Shown here: positions 34,476 to 44,342 of the stretch, piece by piece
Position numbering within the stretch: position 1 is the stretch's first letter
Layout: the number at the start of each line of letters is the position of its first letter
From: Candidatus Kuenenia stuttgartensis
Lineage (GTDB): Bacteria; Planctomycetota; Planctomycetia; Pirellulales; UBA1268
Assembly: GCA_945897435.1 (NCBI GenBank)
Contig: CAMDFJ010000008.1
Coordinates: forward strand, 1-48,376
Direction: 5' to 3'
Length of the DNA stretch: 48,376 nucleotides
Translations under genes and position numbers: made by a program
The notes under the pieces: model-generated
Seen by the model: only the letters and a program-made list of their open reading frames with translations
What the model was told of the DNA's origin: nothing
Database searches by the model: none

Positions 34476-34823
34476 TCACCACCAGTAGGCGTGCACGTCG
34501 GTCCGCATCCCCATGGCACCTGCCGGCCGCACGTAGTGCCGGCGGTGCTTGTAGAGAAACTCGTGGGGCATGAAAGGCGGATAGGTGTACCAGGTGTGGC
34601 CAACGTGCGGCGGCACGGGCCGCGGCGACACATACAGCTGGGCTCCGAAGCCGGGGCCGGATCCGGCGGGAACGGGGGGCACGTAATAGTTGTAAAAGAC
34701 GTCGGGGGTCGGGGCCTCGACACCGCCGTTGATCGGGGCCGCCTGGCTCAGGGCCGGCATTGCCATCGGGATCAGAACGCCAGCCAGCAATGCCACGAAC
34801 CAGAACCTGAAAACGCGGACCAT
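34476..34823 (-). CDS. Small secreted aromatic/proline-rich protein
   Basis: 115-residue protein with a clear signal peptide (FWFVALLAGVLIPMAMPALSQA). The mature part of about 88 residues is rich in Tyr, Pro, His and Gly (DVFYNYYVPPVPAG, HTWYTYPPFMPHEFLYKHRR) and ends HAYWW. There is no Cys. The family is unknown. The start is strongly supported by GAGGAGGTGA just upstream. It is followed after 14 bases by the Cys/His-rich gene, so the two make a leftward pair of small envelope proteins divergent from topoisomerase VI B. Confidence 0.72.
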   Translation of the reverse strand: MVRVFRFWFVALLAGVLIPMAMPALSQAAPINGGVEAPTPDVFYNYYVPPVPAGSGPGFGAQLYVSPRPVPPHVGHTWYTYPPFMPHEFLYKHRRHYVRPAGAMGMRTDVHAYWW

Positions 34824-35054
34824 GGGGTCACCTCCTCAACACGACGTTCACGATCGTCCCAGCCATTTGAGGTCTTCGGCTCTCTCCGTTTGGGCCGATG
34901 AGTTGCCGATCCGGACCTCTGATCGCCTGCCCAGCAGGCAAGGTCCGCCGACCCGGCGGTGATCGCCGGAGCTGCGGACCGAGAGGCCCTACAACCGCTA
35001 TACTTTGCCCCTCTTGCCAGCGTCCTGTGCGTCGATCAGAGTCTTGTCATCATC

Positions 35055-37220
35055 ATGGCCACCAAACCAAAGCCCCCGAAAAAGAAGTCCCGCAAGGACC
35101 AGGCCAAAAAGGCCGATCCGCATCCGCCCGAACCGGCGGCCGCCCCCGAGGCGAGCGTCTCCCCGTCGGCACAGGGAAAGCCGGTCGCCAAGCGTCGGGC
35201 CTCGGCCCAGACGCTCGCCGCCGGTCAGCGTGACATCTCGGTCAGCGAGTTCTTCGCCAAGAACAGACACCTGCTCGGATTCGATTCTCCGCGAAAGGCC
35301 CTGCTGACGAGCGTCAAGGAGGCGGTCGACAACTCTCTCGACGCCTGCGAGGAGGCTGGGATTCTGCCCGAGATCTGGGTGCGGATCGAAGAGGTCGGCG
35401 AGAGCGGCACGCGATACCGGATGAGCGTTCAGGACAATGGCCCGGGCATCGTCAGCAAGCAGATCCCGCTGATCTTCGGCAAACTGCTCTACGGCTCCAA
35501 ATTCCACCGACTGCGGATGAGCCGTGGACAGCAGGGCATCGGCATCTCGGCGGCGGGGATGTATGGCGTGCTCACCACGGGCAAGCCGGTGAAGATCATC
35601 TCCAAGATCGACGCCAAGCACCCGGCCCACTATTCCGAACTCCGGATCGACACCAAGACCAACCAGCCCGAGATCTTGAACGGCAAGGGGGAGGGCGTCG
35701 ACATCCCCGCCGGCAAGGGCGGGGCCGAGTTGATGGCCAAGCACTCGATCGAGTGGGTCGCCGAGAACGACCACGGTGTATCGATCGAGCACGGCACTCG
35801 GGTGACGATCGAAATGGAGGCGAAGTTCCAGCGGGGCCGCGGCAGCGTCGAGGAGTATCTCGAGCAGACGGCGATCGCGAATCCACACACCCGGATCCAC
35901 TTCCAGGGCCCCGACGGCCCGGAACGGATCATCGAGCGGTCGAGCGATGATCTCCCGCCGGAGCCGAAGGAGATCAAGCCGCATCCCTACGGAGTCGAGC
36001 TCGGGCGACTCGTGACGATGCTGCAGGAGCATCCGAAGCTGACGCTCTCACAGTTTCTCTCACAATCGTTCTCCCGCGTCTCCCCCGGCACGGCCAAGAA
36101 GATCTGCGACACGGCGAAGCTCTCGACCCGGGTGACCACGGGCAAGCTCGGCCGGGGAGAGGCCGACGCGCTGTTCAAGGCGATCCAGGAGACGAAGATC
36201 CCTCCGCCCGCCACAGACTGCATCGTGCCGATCGGCGAGCAGCGGCTGCTGGCCGGACTTCGCCAGGTCGTCCCCGGCGAGTTCTTCACGGCGGCGACCC
36301 GTCCGCCCTCCGTCTACCGGGGAAATCCGTTTCTGATCGAGGCCGCGCTCGCCTTCGGCGGGGGCACCTCCGCCCAGAAGATCAGCCGCGAGGCGCTCGG
36401 CGAAATCGCCTCGGAGAGCGACGCCCGCAGCCTGCGGCAGTTCCTCACCACCAACTTCAGCGGCATGGGAGGCGAGGCGGTCGACAAGATCCTCGCCGAG
36501 GCCCAGCTGGCACCGAGACAGAGCCCCTCCAAGCTCAAGAAGCCCCAGATCGACGCCCTCCACGGGGCGATGCAGCATGTCAACGCCGAGGATGGTCAGA
36601 GCATGAACGTGCTGCGGTATGCCAACCGGGTGCCGCTGCAGTTCCAGCCGGCCGCATGCGCGGTCACCCAGACGATTCTCTCGACCAACTGGCGGTCCTA
36701 CGGCCTTTCCCAGTCGCGGGGCAGCCTGCCCAGCGGCCCCGTGACGACGATGGTCCACGTTGCCAGCGTCTGGGTGCCGTTCACGAGCGAATCGAAGGAG
36801 GCGATCGCGTCCTATCCGGAGATCCAAAAAGAGATCCGGCTCGCGCTCCAGGCCGTCGGCCGGAAGCTGGGGATGTACATGCGGCGACGGCTTCGCGTCG
36901 CCCAGGAAGGACAGCGTCGCAGCATCTTCCTCCGCTATCTCGGCGAGGTGGCCTCGGCCGTCGCGACGATCAACGGCGTCGATCGCGACGAGCTCTACCA
37001 ACAGCTGCTCGCCGTGGCCAAGAAGAAGACGGCGGAAGCAGATGTGAAACTCGACGACCGCGGGCGGCCGATCGAGGAACAGGACGATCTCGACCTCGGC
37101 GACAACTGCATCGTCGTGCCGCAGATCGTGCCTGGGCTGGCAACAGAGCCGGCGGATGAAACCGGGCCGGCGAAGCCGGCAAAGACAGCGAAGAAGCCCG
37201 GACGACGCCGGAAAAAGTGA
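35055..37220 (+). CDS. top6B: DNA topoisomerase VI subunit B
   Basis: ATPase subunit of a type IIB topoisomerase, common in archaea and plants and patchy in bacteria; 721 residues. A Lys/Pro/Ala-rich tail (1-60) precedes a GHKL ATPase domain with AVDNSLDACEEAG (N box), VQDNGPGI (G1) and RGQQGIGISAAGMYG (G2). An H2TH region follows around 320-385 (FLSQSFSRVSPGTAKKI), and a transducer domain begins near VVPGEFFTAATRPP. A second, similar H2TH-like segment (RQFLTTNFSGMGGEAVDKI, about 455-510) interrupts it before RYANRVPLQF. The C-terminus is basic. No top6A is adjacent: the next gene is a convergent DUF1501. The ATG at 35055 lacks a clear ribosome-binding site. Confidence 0.93.
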   Translation: MATKPKPPKKKSRKDQAKKADPHPPEPAAAPEASVSPSAQGKPVAKRRASAQTLAAGQRDISVSEFFAKNRHLLGFDSPRKALLTSVKEAVDNSLDACEEAGILPEIWVRIEEVGESGTRYRMSVQDNGPGIVSKQIPLIFGKLLYGSKFHRLRMSRGQQGIGISAAGMYGVLTTGKPVKIISKIDAKHPAHYSELRIDTKTNQPEILNGKGEGVDIPAGKGGAELMAKHSIEWVAENDHGVSIEHGTRVTIEMEAKFQRGRGSVEEYLEQTAIANPHTRIHFQGPDGPERIIERSSDDLPPEPKEIKPHPYGVELGRLVTMLQEHPKLTLSQFLSQSFSRVSPGTAKKICDTAKLSTRVTTGKLGRGEADALFKAIQETKIPPPATDCIVPIGEQRLLAGLRQVVPGEFFTAATRPPSVYRGNPFLIEAALAFGGGTSAQKISREALGEIASESDARSLRQFLTTNFSGMGGEAVDKILAEAQLAPRQSPSKLKKPQIDALHGAMQHVNAEDGQSMNVLRYANRVPLQFQPAACAVTQTILSTNWRSYGLSQSRGSLPSGPVTTMVHVASVWVPFTSESKEAIASYPEIQKEIRLALQAVGRKLGMYMRRRLRVAQEGQRRSIFLRYLGEVASAVATINGVDRDELYQQLLAVAKKKTAEADVKLDDRGRPIEEQDDLDLGDNCIVVPQIVPGLATEPADETGPAKPAKTAKKPGRRRKK

Positions 37221-37240
37221 ATTGCCGGCAGCCCCCGGCC

Positions 37241-37272
37241 CTGCCCGACGTGGGACAGGCTTCAGCCTGTCA
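37241..37272 (-). repeat. Dispersed hairpin repeat, copy 5 (inverted)
   Basis: Reads on the minus strand TGACAGGCTGAAGCCTGT then CCCACGTCGGGCAG. It lies in the 89-base gap between the convergent top6B and DUF1501 stops. The ACAGGC/GCCTGT stem is perfect. Confidence 0.75.
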
Positions 37273-37309
37273 TGGCTGATTCAGGGCCGGGCGGGCACTC
37301 GTCCTGAAC

Positions 37310-38779
37310 TCAGCCCAGGATGCCTCGCACCACCTCGCCGTGCACGTCGGTGAGCCGGAAGTCGCGGCCCTGGTAGGGGAAGGTGAGCCGGAGGTGGTCG
37401 ATCCCCATCAGGTGCAGGATCGTGGCATTGAGATCGTGGACGTGCACCTTCTGGTCAGGCGTCGTGATGTTGTAGGAATAGTCGTCGGTCGCACCCCAGA
37501 CCAGGCCCGGCTTCACGCCGGCTCCCGCCATCAGGGTCGTGAAGCAACGCGGGTGATGATCGCGGCCATAGTTGGTCTCGGTGAGCGTGCCCTGGGAATA
37601 GATCGTACGGCCGAACTCGCCTCCCCAGACGACGAGCGTGTCGTCGAGCATGCCGCGGCGCTCGAGATCGTCGAGCAGGGCGGCCGTCGGCTGGTCGGTG
37701 TCCTTGCACTGCCCCTTGAGGGCCTCCGGCAGGCCGAAGTGATGGTCCCAGCCCATGTGGAAGAGCTGGACGAACCGCACCCCCTTCTCGGAAAGCCGCC
37801 GCGCGAGCAGACAGTTGAAGGCGTAACTTCCCGGGCGATGGACATCGGGGCCGTAGGCGTCGAGGACGTGCTTCGGCTCGTCGGAAATACGGACGAGATC
37901 GGGCACGCTGGCCTGCATCCGGAAGGCCATTTCATACTGGCTCGTGCGTGCGGCGATCTCGGGATCCCCCACGACACTGCTCCTGACCGCATTCAGGGCC
38001 GCGATTCTGTCGAGCGTGCTTCGCCGTGCATCACGGTCGATGCCGGGCGGATCGGCGAGGTAGAGCACCGGGTCGCCGGAGTTGCGAAACTTCACTCCCT
38101 GATGCTTCGTGGGCAAAAAGCCTGCCCCCCAGAGACGATCGTAGAGCGGCTGGTCGTCCTTGCGACCGGACCCAAAGCTCGTCAGCACGATGTAGGCGGG
38201 CAGGTCGGCATTTTCGCTGCCGAGGCCATAGCTCACCCAGGAGCCGATGCTCGGTCTGCCGGCGAGCTGGCTGCCGGTCTGGAAGAAGGTGATCGCCGGA
38301 TCGTGGTTGATCGCCTCGGTGAACATCGAGCGGATCATGCACCAGCGATCGGCATGGCGGGCGATGTTGGGCATCAGGTCGCTGAACCACATACCGCTCT
38401 CGCCGTGCTGGGCGAAGGGGAAGATCGAGGGCGCCACAGGAAAGCTCTTCTGGCCGCTGGTCATCGTCGTCAGCCGCTGGCCCTGGCGGATCGATTCCGG
38501 CAGATCCTCGCCGCGACGCTTCGCGAGCCCGGGCTTGGGATCGAAGAGATCCATCTGCGAGGGCGCACCAGACTGGAAGAGGTGGATGATCCGCTTTGCC
38601 TTCGGGGCATGATTGGGAAAGGCCGGCAGGCCGCCGGTCGCAGACAGGGTCGCCGCCCGGGCGTTCCCGGGCTGCAGCAGCGACGCCAGGGCGGCATATC
38701 CGAGTCCACCGGCGGCGCCGCCGAGAAACACGCGGCGATTGAGGGCGTCCTGGCCGCGAAGGGCATGCTGGTCGATCAT
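37310..38779 (-). CDS. DUF1501 protein, Tat-exported
   Basis: 489-residue member of the DUF1501 family, very abundant in Planctomycetes and distantly related to the alkaline phosphatase/sulfatase fold; the reaction is unknown. A twin-arginine signal [12 protein letters not shown] begins at residue 14. Conserved blocks: [96 protein letters not shown] and [17 protein letters not shown]. The His/Asp-rich blocks probably bind metal. It follows the DUF1549/DUF1553 gene by 4 bases. This pairing is typical and suggests joint action at the envelope. Confidence 0.92.
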   Translation of the reverse strand: MIDQHALRGQDALNRRVFLGGAAGGLGYAALASLLQPGNARAATLSATGGLPAFPNHAPKAKRIIHLFQSGAPSQMDLFDPKPGLAKRRGEDLPESIRQGQRLTTMTSGQKSFPVAPSIFPFAQHGESGMWFSDLMPNIARHADRWCMIRSMFTEAINHDPAITFFQTGSQLAGRPSIGSWVSYGLGSENADLPAYIVLTSFGSGRKDDQPLYDRLWGAGFLPTKHQGVKFRNSGDPVLYLADPPGIDRDARRSTLDRIAALNAVRSSVVGDPEIAARTSQYEMAFRMQASVPDLVRISDEPKHVLDAYGPDVHRPGSYAFNCLLARRLSEKGVRFVQLFHMGWDHHFGLPEALKGQCKDTDQPTAALLDDLERRGMLDDTLVVWGGEFGRTIYSQGTLTETNYGRDHHPRCFTTLMAGAGVKPGLVWGATDDYSYNITTPDQKVHVHDLNATILHLMGIDHLRLTFPYQGRDFRLTDVHGEVVRGILG

Positions 38780-38783
38780 GGCA

Positions 38784-41700
38784 CTACTCCCGCATCACGT
38801 ATTCGTCGAGGTTGATGATCACGCTGGCCGTCAGAGAACAGGCGGCGAACTCCGCGTCGGCCATGCCGTCCGGCTTTCGCACGAGCCCAACCGCCGCGAA
38901 TCGCCTGGCGGCATCCGGTTCGGCATTGAAGCGGGCCAGATCGGAACCGTAGCCCGCCACCAGCGCCGCCAACTCCCCGGCCTCCGGGCGGCGGCCGATC
39001 GCCAGACGGAAAGCATGGGAGATTCGCTCGGCGGGCGTCGAGCCACCTTCGGCGATCATCCGCCGCGCCAGACCGTGGGCGACCTCCACGAAGGTGGTCT
39101 CGTTGAGCAGGGCGAGCGCCTGCAGCGGCGTATTGGTTCGGGCACGCTTCACCGTGCAGATCTCACGATTTGGGGCGTCGAACAACAGCATCGTGGGAGG
39201 TGCGGCCGTGCGTTTCCAGATCGTGTACATGCTCCGCCGGTAGCGGCCCGCGCCGGTGTCGGGCTTGTAGCCCCGAAGGTCACCGTAGACGCTCGTCTCG
39301 TCCCAGATGCCGTCCGGCATCCAAGGCCGCACGCTCGGTCCGCCGACAGTGGGCACGAGCAGGCCGGCCACCGCCAGCGACTGGTCTCTGACGATCTCGC
39401 CGGGAAGCCGGATCCGCGACGCCCTGGAGAGGAGCCTGTTTTCCGGATCCTTGGCGAGCTTCTCCGGCGTCACGGCGGCAGACTGCCGATAGGTGGCACT
39501 CGTGACCAGAAGCCGGAGCATGGCCTTCATGTCCCAGCCGTTCTCCATGAATTCGACGGCCAGCCAGTCGAGCAGCTGCGGATGGCTTGGATACTCGGCC
39601 TGGCTGCCGAGGTTTTCACTCGTCTTCACGATCCCGGTGCCGAAAAAACGCTCCCACTGCCGGTTGACCCAGACCCGGGCCGTGAGGGGATTGTCCCGGG
39701 ATGCGATCCAGCGGGCGAGCCCGAGTCGATCGGGCTTCACGTTCGCGGGCAGGGGCGGCAGGAAGGCCGGTACCGCCGACGTCACCCTGTCGCCCTGCTT
39801 GTCGTACTCGCCGCGCACCAGAACGAACGAGCCCCGGGGCTTCCCCTCGCGCATCACCATCGCGCTCGGGAGCGTGTTTTCGAAATCCGCCAGACTCTTC
39901 TCGGCGGCAGCCTGCGCCGCATCGGCCCGCCGGATCGGACCGTCGACGTTCTTGCGGTAAAATCCTCGCAGCGAATCCCGCTGCTCCTGCGTGCGAGCCT
40001 CGGCGTCCGCGGCAACTGCCGCCTGCACGTCGTCAGGAAGACCGATGCCACCGACCTTCAGCAACGATGGTTCGAGCGCCGAGAACGCGATCCGAAACCG
40101 GCCGATCGCATGGTTCGGGAACGATTCCTGGCGGATGCGGAAAATGATCCGCGAATTCTCGTCGATGTCGATCCGCCTGGCGGCCATCACGGCGAGCATC
40201 CGCGGCCGGCGTTCAGAAACGTCCTTCCTGTGACCGTTGATCGCCCAGCCCTTGCCCTTGGAGCCGGCGAGGACCTGGGAGGCGTCATATCCCTTCTGGG
40301 CATAGTCGGCATCGGCCCGAGCCAGCTCGACGGGTGCGGTCTTGCCGTCCGGCTGCTCGATTTCAACCTCGACCTTGCTGACCACGATGTTGCCGTTGCC
40401 GAGGCGGGCGTAGCCCCCATCGGCAAACGAGCCATCGGGGATCACCTCGAGCCGCATCCCGCCGAGCGTGCCTTCCGGAATCTGGGCCTCGATCTCATAG
40501 GTGTCGCTCGGCGGGGTCGGCCCCTCCACGAGCCAGGAGCCATCGTCGAGCCGGCGAAACGCCGCCCCGCCCGTCGATCTGAGTTCGAGCGGCTCGAGCG
40601 GCTGCCAGACTTCGGAGGGATCATCGATCAACTGCCGCACGGACTCGACCCAACTCTCGGCGAGCGGATCGATGTTCTTCGACTCAGACGTCACCACCGC
40701 CTTCGCGTCATCGACCAGCTTTTGGAGCCTGGCGATCTCCGCCGTCTGCGTCTCGTCGGGAAGGCGGAGCAGAGGGTCGGTGTTGCCGCCGGCTCGGTTG
40801 CCCTGCAGGACGCCCGACTCGTCGATCGAGTTGAAGAAGGCGTAGAGCGAATAAAATTCCTTCTGTGTCAGCGGGTCGTATTTGTGGTCGTGGCAGCGGG
40901 CGCAGCCCACCGTCAGACCGAGCCAGGTCTGGCCGGTCGTCTCGGTGCGGTCGATGATCGTCTCAACGAGCCACTCCTCGGCGATCAGCCCTCCCTCGCC
41001 GTTGATTCTGTGGTTGCGGTTGAAGCCGGTGGCGACGATGTCGTCGCGGGAGGCACCCGGGAGCAGGTCGCCTGAGAGTTGTCGGATCGTGAACTGGTCG
41101 AAGGGCATGTTGGCGTTGAACGCCCTGATCACCCAGTCCCGCCAGGGCCAGTTCTTTCGGCTCGAGTCGGCCTGAAAGCCGTTGCTGTCGGCGTAGCGGG
41201 CGGCGTCGAGCCATTCGATCGCCATCCGTTCGCCGAAGTGCTGGCTTTCGAGCATCCGATCGACGTAGCGTTCATAGGCATCGGGAGAGGTGTCTGCCAG
41301 GAATGCGTCGATCTCCTCGGGCGTCGCAGGCAGACCTCTGAGGTCGAGGGAAAGGCGGCGGGCGAGACTCGTCCTCTCGGCCTCGGGATTGGGCTCGAGG
41401 CCGACCGCCTCCATCCGCGCGAGCACGAATCGGTCGAGTGGATTCCTGCACCAGTCATGAGACTTGACCGCCGGTTCCCCGGGCCGTTCTGCCCGACTGA
41501 ATGACCAATGACCCTTGTACTCGGCCCCCTCGGCGATCCAGCGGCGCAGGATCTCCGCCTCCGCCGGGGTGACCGGCTTGCCGAGATGCGGAGGCGGCAT
41601 GACGACGTCGGGATCGGTGTCCAGGATCCGCGCCAGAATCTCGCTGGCGGCAGGATTCCCCGGCACGATCGCCGTGACGCCGCTCTCGAGTTTGGTAGTG

Positions 41701-41903
41701 GCCGCAGACCGGTCGTCGAGGCGAAGCCCGGCCTGGCGATGCTCGTCCGGCCCATGACACGAAAAGCAGCGGTCCGAAAGAATCGGACGGATATCCCGGT
41801 TGAAGTCGAGCGTCGGCTCCGCTGCGGGCAGCACCGCGGAAGCCGCGGCGACCAGGCATCCGATCCACGCACTCGCGCACCCACGCCGGGCGGTGTGTCC
41901 CAT
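38784..41903 (-). CDS. DUF1549/DUF1553 planctomycete cytochrome protein
   Basis: 1039-residue exported protein. A signal peptide ([15 protein letters not shown]) is followed by a planctomycete cytochrome c-like domain with [10 protein letters not shown] and [13 protein letters not shown]1549 covers about residues 165-365 ([38 protein letters not shown]) and includes a second haem-like [12 protein letters not shown] middle region of about 300 residues has a beta-rich carbohydrate-binding-like part. DUF1553 is C-terminal ([58 protein letters not shown]). Such proteins are proposed to take part in breakdown of complex polysaccharides; direct evidence is limited. GAGG precedes the ATG. It is co-directional with DUF1501. 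Confidence 0.93.
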   Translation of the reverse strand: MGHTARRGCASAWIGCLVAAASAVLPAAEPTLDFNRDIRPILSDRCFSCHGPDEHRQAGLRLDDRSAATTKLESGVTAIVPGNPAASEILARILDTDPDVVMPPPHLGKPVTPAEAEILRRWIAEGAEYKGHWSFSRAERPGEPAVKSHDWCRNPLDRFVLARMEAVGLEPNPEAERTSLARRLSLDLRGLPATPEEIDAFLADTSPDAYERYVDRMLESQHFGERMAIEWLDAARYADSNGFQADSSRKNWPWRDWVIRAFNANMPFDQFTIRQLSGDLLPGASRDDIVATGFNRNHRINGEGGLIAEEWLVETIIDRTETTGQTWLGLTVGCARCHDHKYDPLTQKEFYSLYAFFNSIDESGVLQGNRAGGNTDPLLRLPDETQTAEIARLQKLVDDAKAVVTSESKNIDPLAESWVESVRQLIDDPSEVWQPLEPLELRSTGGAAFRRLDDGSWLVEGPTPPSDTYEIEAQIPEGTLGGMRLEVIPDGSFADGGYARLGNGNIVVSKVEVEIEQPDGKTAPVELARADADYAQKGYDASQVLAGSKGKGWAINGHRKDVSERRPRMLAVMAARRIDIDENSRIIFRIRQESFPNHAIGRFRIAFSALEPSLLKVGGIGLPDDVQAAVAADAEARTQEQRDSLRGFYRKNVDGPIRRADAAQAAAEKSLADFENTLPSAMVMREGKPRGSFVLVRGEYDKQGDRVTSAVPAFLPPLPANVKPDRLGLARWIASRDNPLTARVWVNRQWERFFGTGIVKTSENLGSQAEYPSHPQLLDWLAVEFMENGWDMKAMLRLLVTSATYRQSAAVTPEKLAKDPENRLLSRASRIRLPGEIVRDQSLAVAGLLVPTVGGPSVRPWMPDGIWDETSVYGDLRGYKPDTGAGRYRRSMYTIWKRTAAPPTMLLFDAPNREICTVKRARTNTPLQALALLNETTFVEVAHGLARRMIAEGGSTPAERISHAFRLAIGRRPEAGELAALVAGYGSDLARFNAEPDAARRFAAVGLVRKPDGMADAEFAACSLTASVIINLDEYVMRE

Positions 41904-42040
41904 GGTGTCCTCGCCATGTCGTTGGGAAACACCCGCGTCGCCGTTCCATCGGCTGCATCAGCCGGGGAACGCGGACCTGAAAGAGGGGTCGATCAGCGGG
42001 ACATTCAACGATAGCACGATGGCTGGACTGCGGCAAACAA

Positions 42041-42070
42041 CCGCGGGCCGGCTGAAAAACCGGCCCGCGG
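42041..42070. terminator. Hairpin terminator after the coiled-coil gene
   Basis: CCGCGGGCCGG and CCGGCCCGCGG pair perfectly over 11 bases with loop CTGAAAAA. It lies 21 bases beyond the stop of the leftward coiled-coil gene and upstream of the DUF1549 gene, separating the two transcription units. Confidence 0.75.
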
Positions 42071-42091
42071 CAGATTCAAACAGGCGTGAAC

Positions 42092-42553
42092 TCAGGTTCG
42101 GGCCTTGAGCCGCTCCACTTCGGCCTCGAGCGACTTCACCCGCTCCTCGAGTTCGCGGAATTTTTCCCGGGCCTTCTCCATCCGCTCCCGCCCCTGTTCC
42201 ATCCGTTCCTCGATCATCTTCCGCATCTCCGGCGGCATTTCGGGCCGCTGGCCAGCGCCGCCCCAGCGAGGACGATCATGGGGGGGCCCATCGTGCGGGG
42301 GCCCGTCATGCCCGGGTCCTGGACCGAATCCTTGCGGCTCGGGACGTCCGGGCCGTGGTCCGCCCGGCCCCATTCGACCGACGATCCGATCGAGACGCTC
42401 GACGATCCGGTCGAGTTTCTGCATTGCATCTCCCTCGACCTTCGAGCCTGGAGATGCCTGGTCTTCGGCCCGCACCGCCTGAAAAAGTCCGGCCGCCAGC
42501 AGGAGGCCCGCACCAGAGACCGCCGCAATCACCCATGAACTCGCCCGTGTCAT
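42092..42553 (-). CDS. Small secreted coiled-coil protein
   Basis: 153-residue protein. An N-terminal hydrophobic segment (SWVIAAVSGAGLLLAAGLFQAVRA) is a signal peptide or anchor. A short helix (MQKLDRIVERLDRIVGRM) is followed by a Gly/Pro/His/Asp-rich linker with repeated HDGPP. The C-terminal 50 residues are a strong coiled coil (MRKMIEERMEQGRERMEKA, FRELEERVKSLEAEVERLK). No family name is known to me; similar small proteins are common in planctomycetes. AGGAG precedes the ATG at 42553. A longer in-frame frame up to 42868 overlaps the divergent methyltransferase and is not used. Confidence 0.72.
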   Translation of the reverse strand: MTRASSWVIAAVSGAGLLLAAGLFQAVRAEDQASPGSKVEGDAMQKLDRIVERLDRIVGRMGPGGPRPGRPEPQGFGPGPGHDGPPHDGPPHDRPRWGGAGQRPEMPPEMRKMIEERMEQGRERMEKAREKFRELEERVKSLEAEVERLKART

Positions 42554-42603
42554 TGCTCCACTCCTGGTCGATTGAAAAACCGCAGCCGGTATGCTGCTTC
42601 CCA

Positions 42604-43515
42604 ATGAACGACCGAGCCGCCGGAAAGTTTCCCGACCCCTCGCTGGTTGACTTCGGAGCCGACCGATCCGGCCAAGGAGCACGTCTGGAGATGCTCGGTG
42701 GTGTTCTGGTGGACCGGCCGCTGCCGATTCCGAATCTTCCCCCGCGGGCCGCATCGTCCCTCTGGAAGATGGCCGTCGCCCGGTTTTGTCCCGTCCCCGG
42801 CGACACCCCCTCCGGCAGCTGGGAGTTCTCCGGCCCCCTGCCCGACCCCTGGCTCGTGTCGCTGCCACTCACCCCCGACACCCGGCATCCGGCGATCGTC
42901 CTCGAGGTGCGGCCTGCCCCGTCGGGACAGCTCGGCGTGTTCCTCGAACAGGCCGAGCAGTGGCGCTGGCTCGCCCGTGTCACCCCTCCCGGCAGCCGAA
43001 TCCTTTCCCTGTTCGCCCACTCGGGAGCAGCGACGATCGCCGCAGCCCTCGCTGGCGCCGAGGTGGTGCATGTCGACGCCTCCCGTCAGGCGACCGCGAT
43101 GGCGCGGCGAAACGCGGCGGCATCGGGGCTCGAGACGGCGCCGATCCGCTGGCTCTGCGAGGATGCAGTGGGCTTCGTGGCCCGCGAACTGCGTCGCGGG
43201 GCAGCCTACGATGGCGTCATTCTCGATCCTCCGTCGTGGGGCCATGGCCCGAAGGGTCAGGCCTTCTCGATCGAACATGATCTCGAACCGCTGCTCGAGT
43301 CGCTGGCGGCCCTGCTCGGCGCCGGTCGATCCAGACCACTCGGCCCGATCCTCCTCACGAGCCACTCACCCCGCTGGAACCGACGGCGACTCTGCGACAC
43401 ACTGACCGGGGTCTTCTCCGGCCGCCCGACCGAATCGGGAGTGCTCGAATGCGTCGATGCCGCCGGTCGACGCCTTCCGCTCGGCTGTTTCGCCCGTCAG
43501 GCCACAACGCCATGA
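42604..43515 (+). CDS. Class I SAM-dependent methyltransferase, RlmI-like
   Basis: 303-residue Rossmann-fold methyltransferase. The SAM-binding motif I reads RILSLFAHSGAATIAAALAG, then VVHVDASRQATAMARRNAA. Motif IV is ILDPPSWGHGPKG, the DPP form seen in RlmI/RlmK-type 23S rRNA methyltransferases. The N-terminal 100 residues lack a visible PUA domain. The stop overlaps the next gene's start (ATGA), and that gene is another RNA methyltransferase, which supports an rRNA target; the exact base is unknown. ATG 42604 is chosen; an in-frame ATG at 42537 overlaps the divergent gene. Confidence 0.83.
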   Translation: MNDRAAGKFPDPSLVDFGADRSGQGARLEMLGGVLVDRPLPIPNLPPRAASSLWKMAVARFCPVPGDTPSGSWEFSGPLPDPWLVSLPLTPDTRHPAIVLEVRPAPSGQLGVFLEQAEQWRWLARVTPPGSRILSLFAHSGAATIAAALAGAEVVHVDASRQATAMARRNAAASGLETAPIRWLCEDAVGFVARELRRGAAYDGVILDPPSWGHGPKGQAFSIEHDLEPLLESLAALLGAGRSRPLGPILLTSHSPRWNRRRLCDTLTGVFSGRPTESGVLECVDAAGRRLPLGCFARQATTP

Positions 43516-44342
43516 TCCCGCACGATCCGATCACGAGCGTTTCCAATCCGCGGGTCCGCGAGGCGGTTCGCCTGCGCGACGCCGACGGCCGGCGTGAGAC
43601 AGGCCTGACGATCGTCGACGGGAGGCGGGAACTGGGCCGGGCTGACGACGCCGGCATCGAGATCGTCGAGGTGTTTTGCGACGCCGGCGCGGCCCCTGAC
43701 CATGACCGTGACGTCTGGCTCGGAGCCCTCCAGCAGCGCGGGACGAGGATCACGATTCTCGCCGCACGGCCGTTCGAGAAGGTCGCCTTCGGCAGCCGCA
43801 ACGAAGGACTCGTCGGCCTCGTGCGATTCGCCGGCACAACACTGCGGCAGTTCAGTGCCGAGCTGAACCGGCCGGTGATCGTGGCCGACGGTCTGGAGAA
43901 GCCCGGCAATCTTGGCGCCATCCTGCGGACAGCCGACGCCGCGGGAATCGCCGGAGTCATCGCCTGCGATCCACGGACCGATCCCGCCAATCCGGCCACG
44001 ATCCGGGCCAGCCTCGGCACGGTGTTTTCGATGCCGCTGGCAGTGGCGACCCTCGCCGAGGTGATCGCATGGTGCGGCAGCAACGGACGGCGGGTGCTGG
44101 CCGCGATGCCCGAAGGCCGGATCCTCTGGCACGAGGCGCGGCTTGCCGGCACCACGGCGATCGTGCTCGGCAGCGAGGCCCAGGGGATCTCACCGCAGTG
44201 GCAACAGGCTGCCGCAGACGGCCTGATCGAATTCGAGTCGGTCCGGCTGCCGATGCGGGGCAGAGCCGACAGCCTCAACGTCTCGGCCACGGCGGCCGTC
44301 CTGGCCTACGAGGCGCTGCGGCAGGAGCCTGAGAAACCATGA
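43512..44342 (+). CDS. SpoU/TrmH-family RNA 2'-O-methyltransferase
   Basis: 276-residue SPOUT-class enzyme that methylates a ribose 2'-OH in rRNA or tRNA. N-terminal part SVSNPRVREAVRLRD resembles the substrate-binding domain of RlmB/TsnR-like proteins. The knot domain has motif 1 KPGNLGAILRTADAAG, motif 2 IVLGSEAQGIS and motif 3 LPMRGRADSLNVSATAAVL. The catalytic Arg of motif 1 and the Asn of motif 3 are present. It starts within the stop of the preceding methyltransferase (ATGA) and ends within the start of the next gene, so three genes are translationally coupled. The target nucleotide cannot be read from sequence. Confidence 0.92.
   Translation: MIPHDPITSVSNPRVREAVRLRDADGRRETGLTIVDGRRELGRADDAGIEIVEVFCDAGAAPDHDRDVWLGALQQRGTRITILAARPFEKVAFGSRNEGLVGLVRFAGTTLRQFSAELNRPVIVADGLEKPGNLGAILRTADAAGIAGVIACDPRTDPANPATIRASLGTVFSMPLAVATLAEVIAWCGSNGRRVLAAMPEGRILWHEARLAGTTAIVLGSEAQGISPQWQQAAADGLIEFESVRLPMRGRADSLNVSATAAVLAYEALRQEPEKP

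Noticed and set aside
38613-41075. 820-codon open frame antisense to the DUF1549/DUF1553 gene
   Set aside because: Shadow frame; the minus-strand gene has clear domains, two CxxCH sites and a signal peptide.
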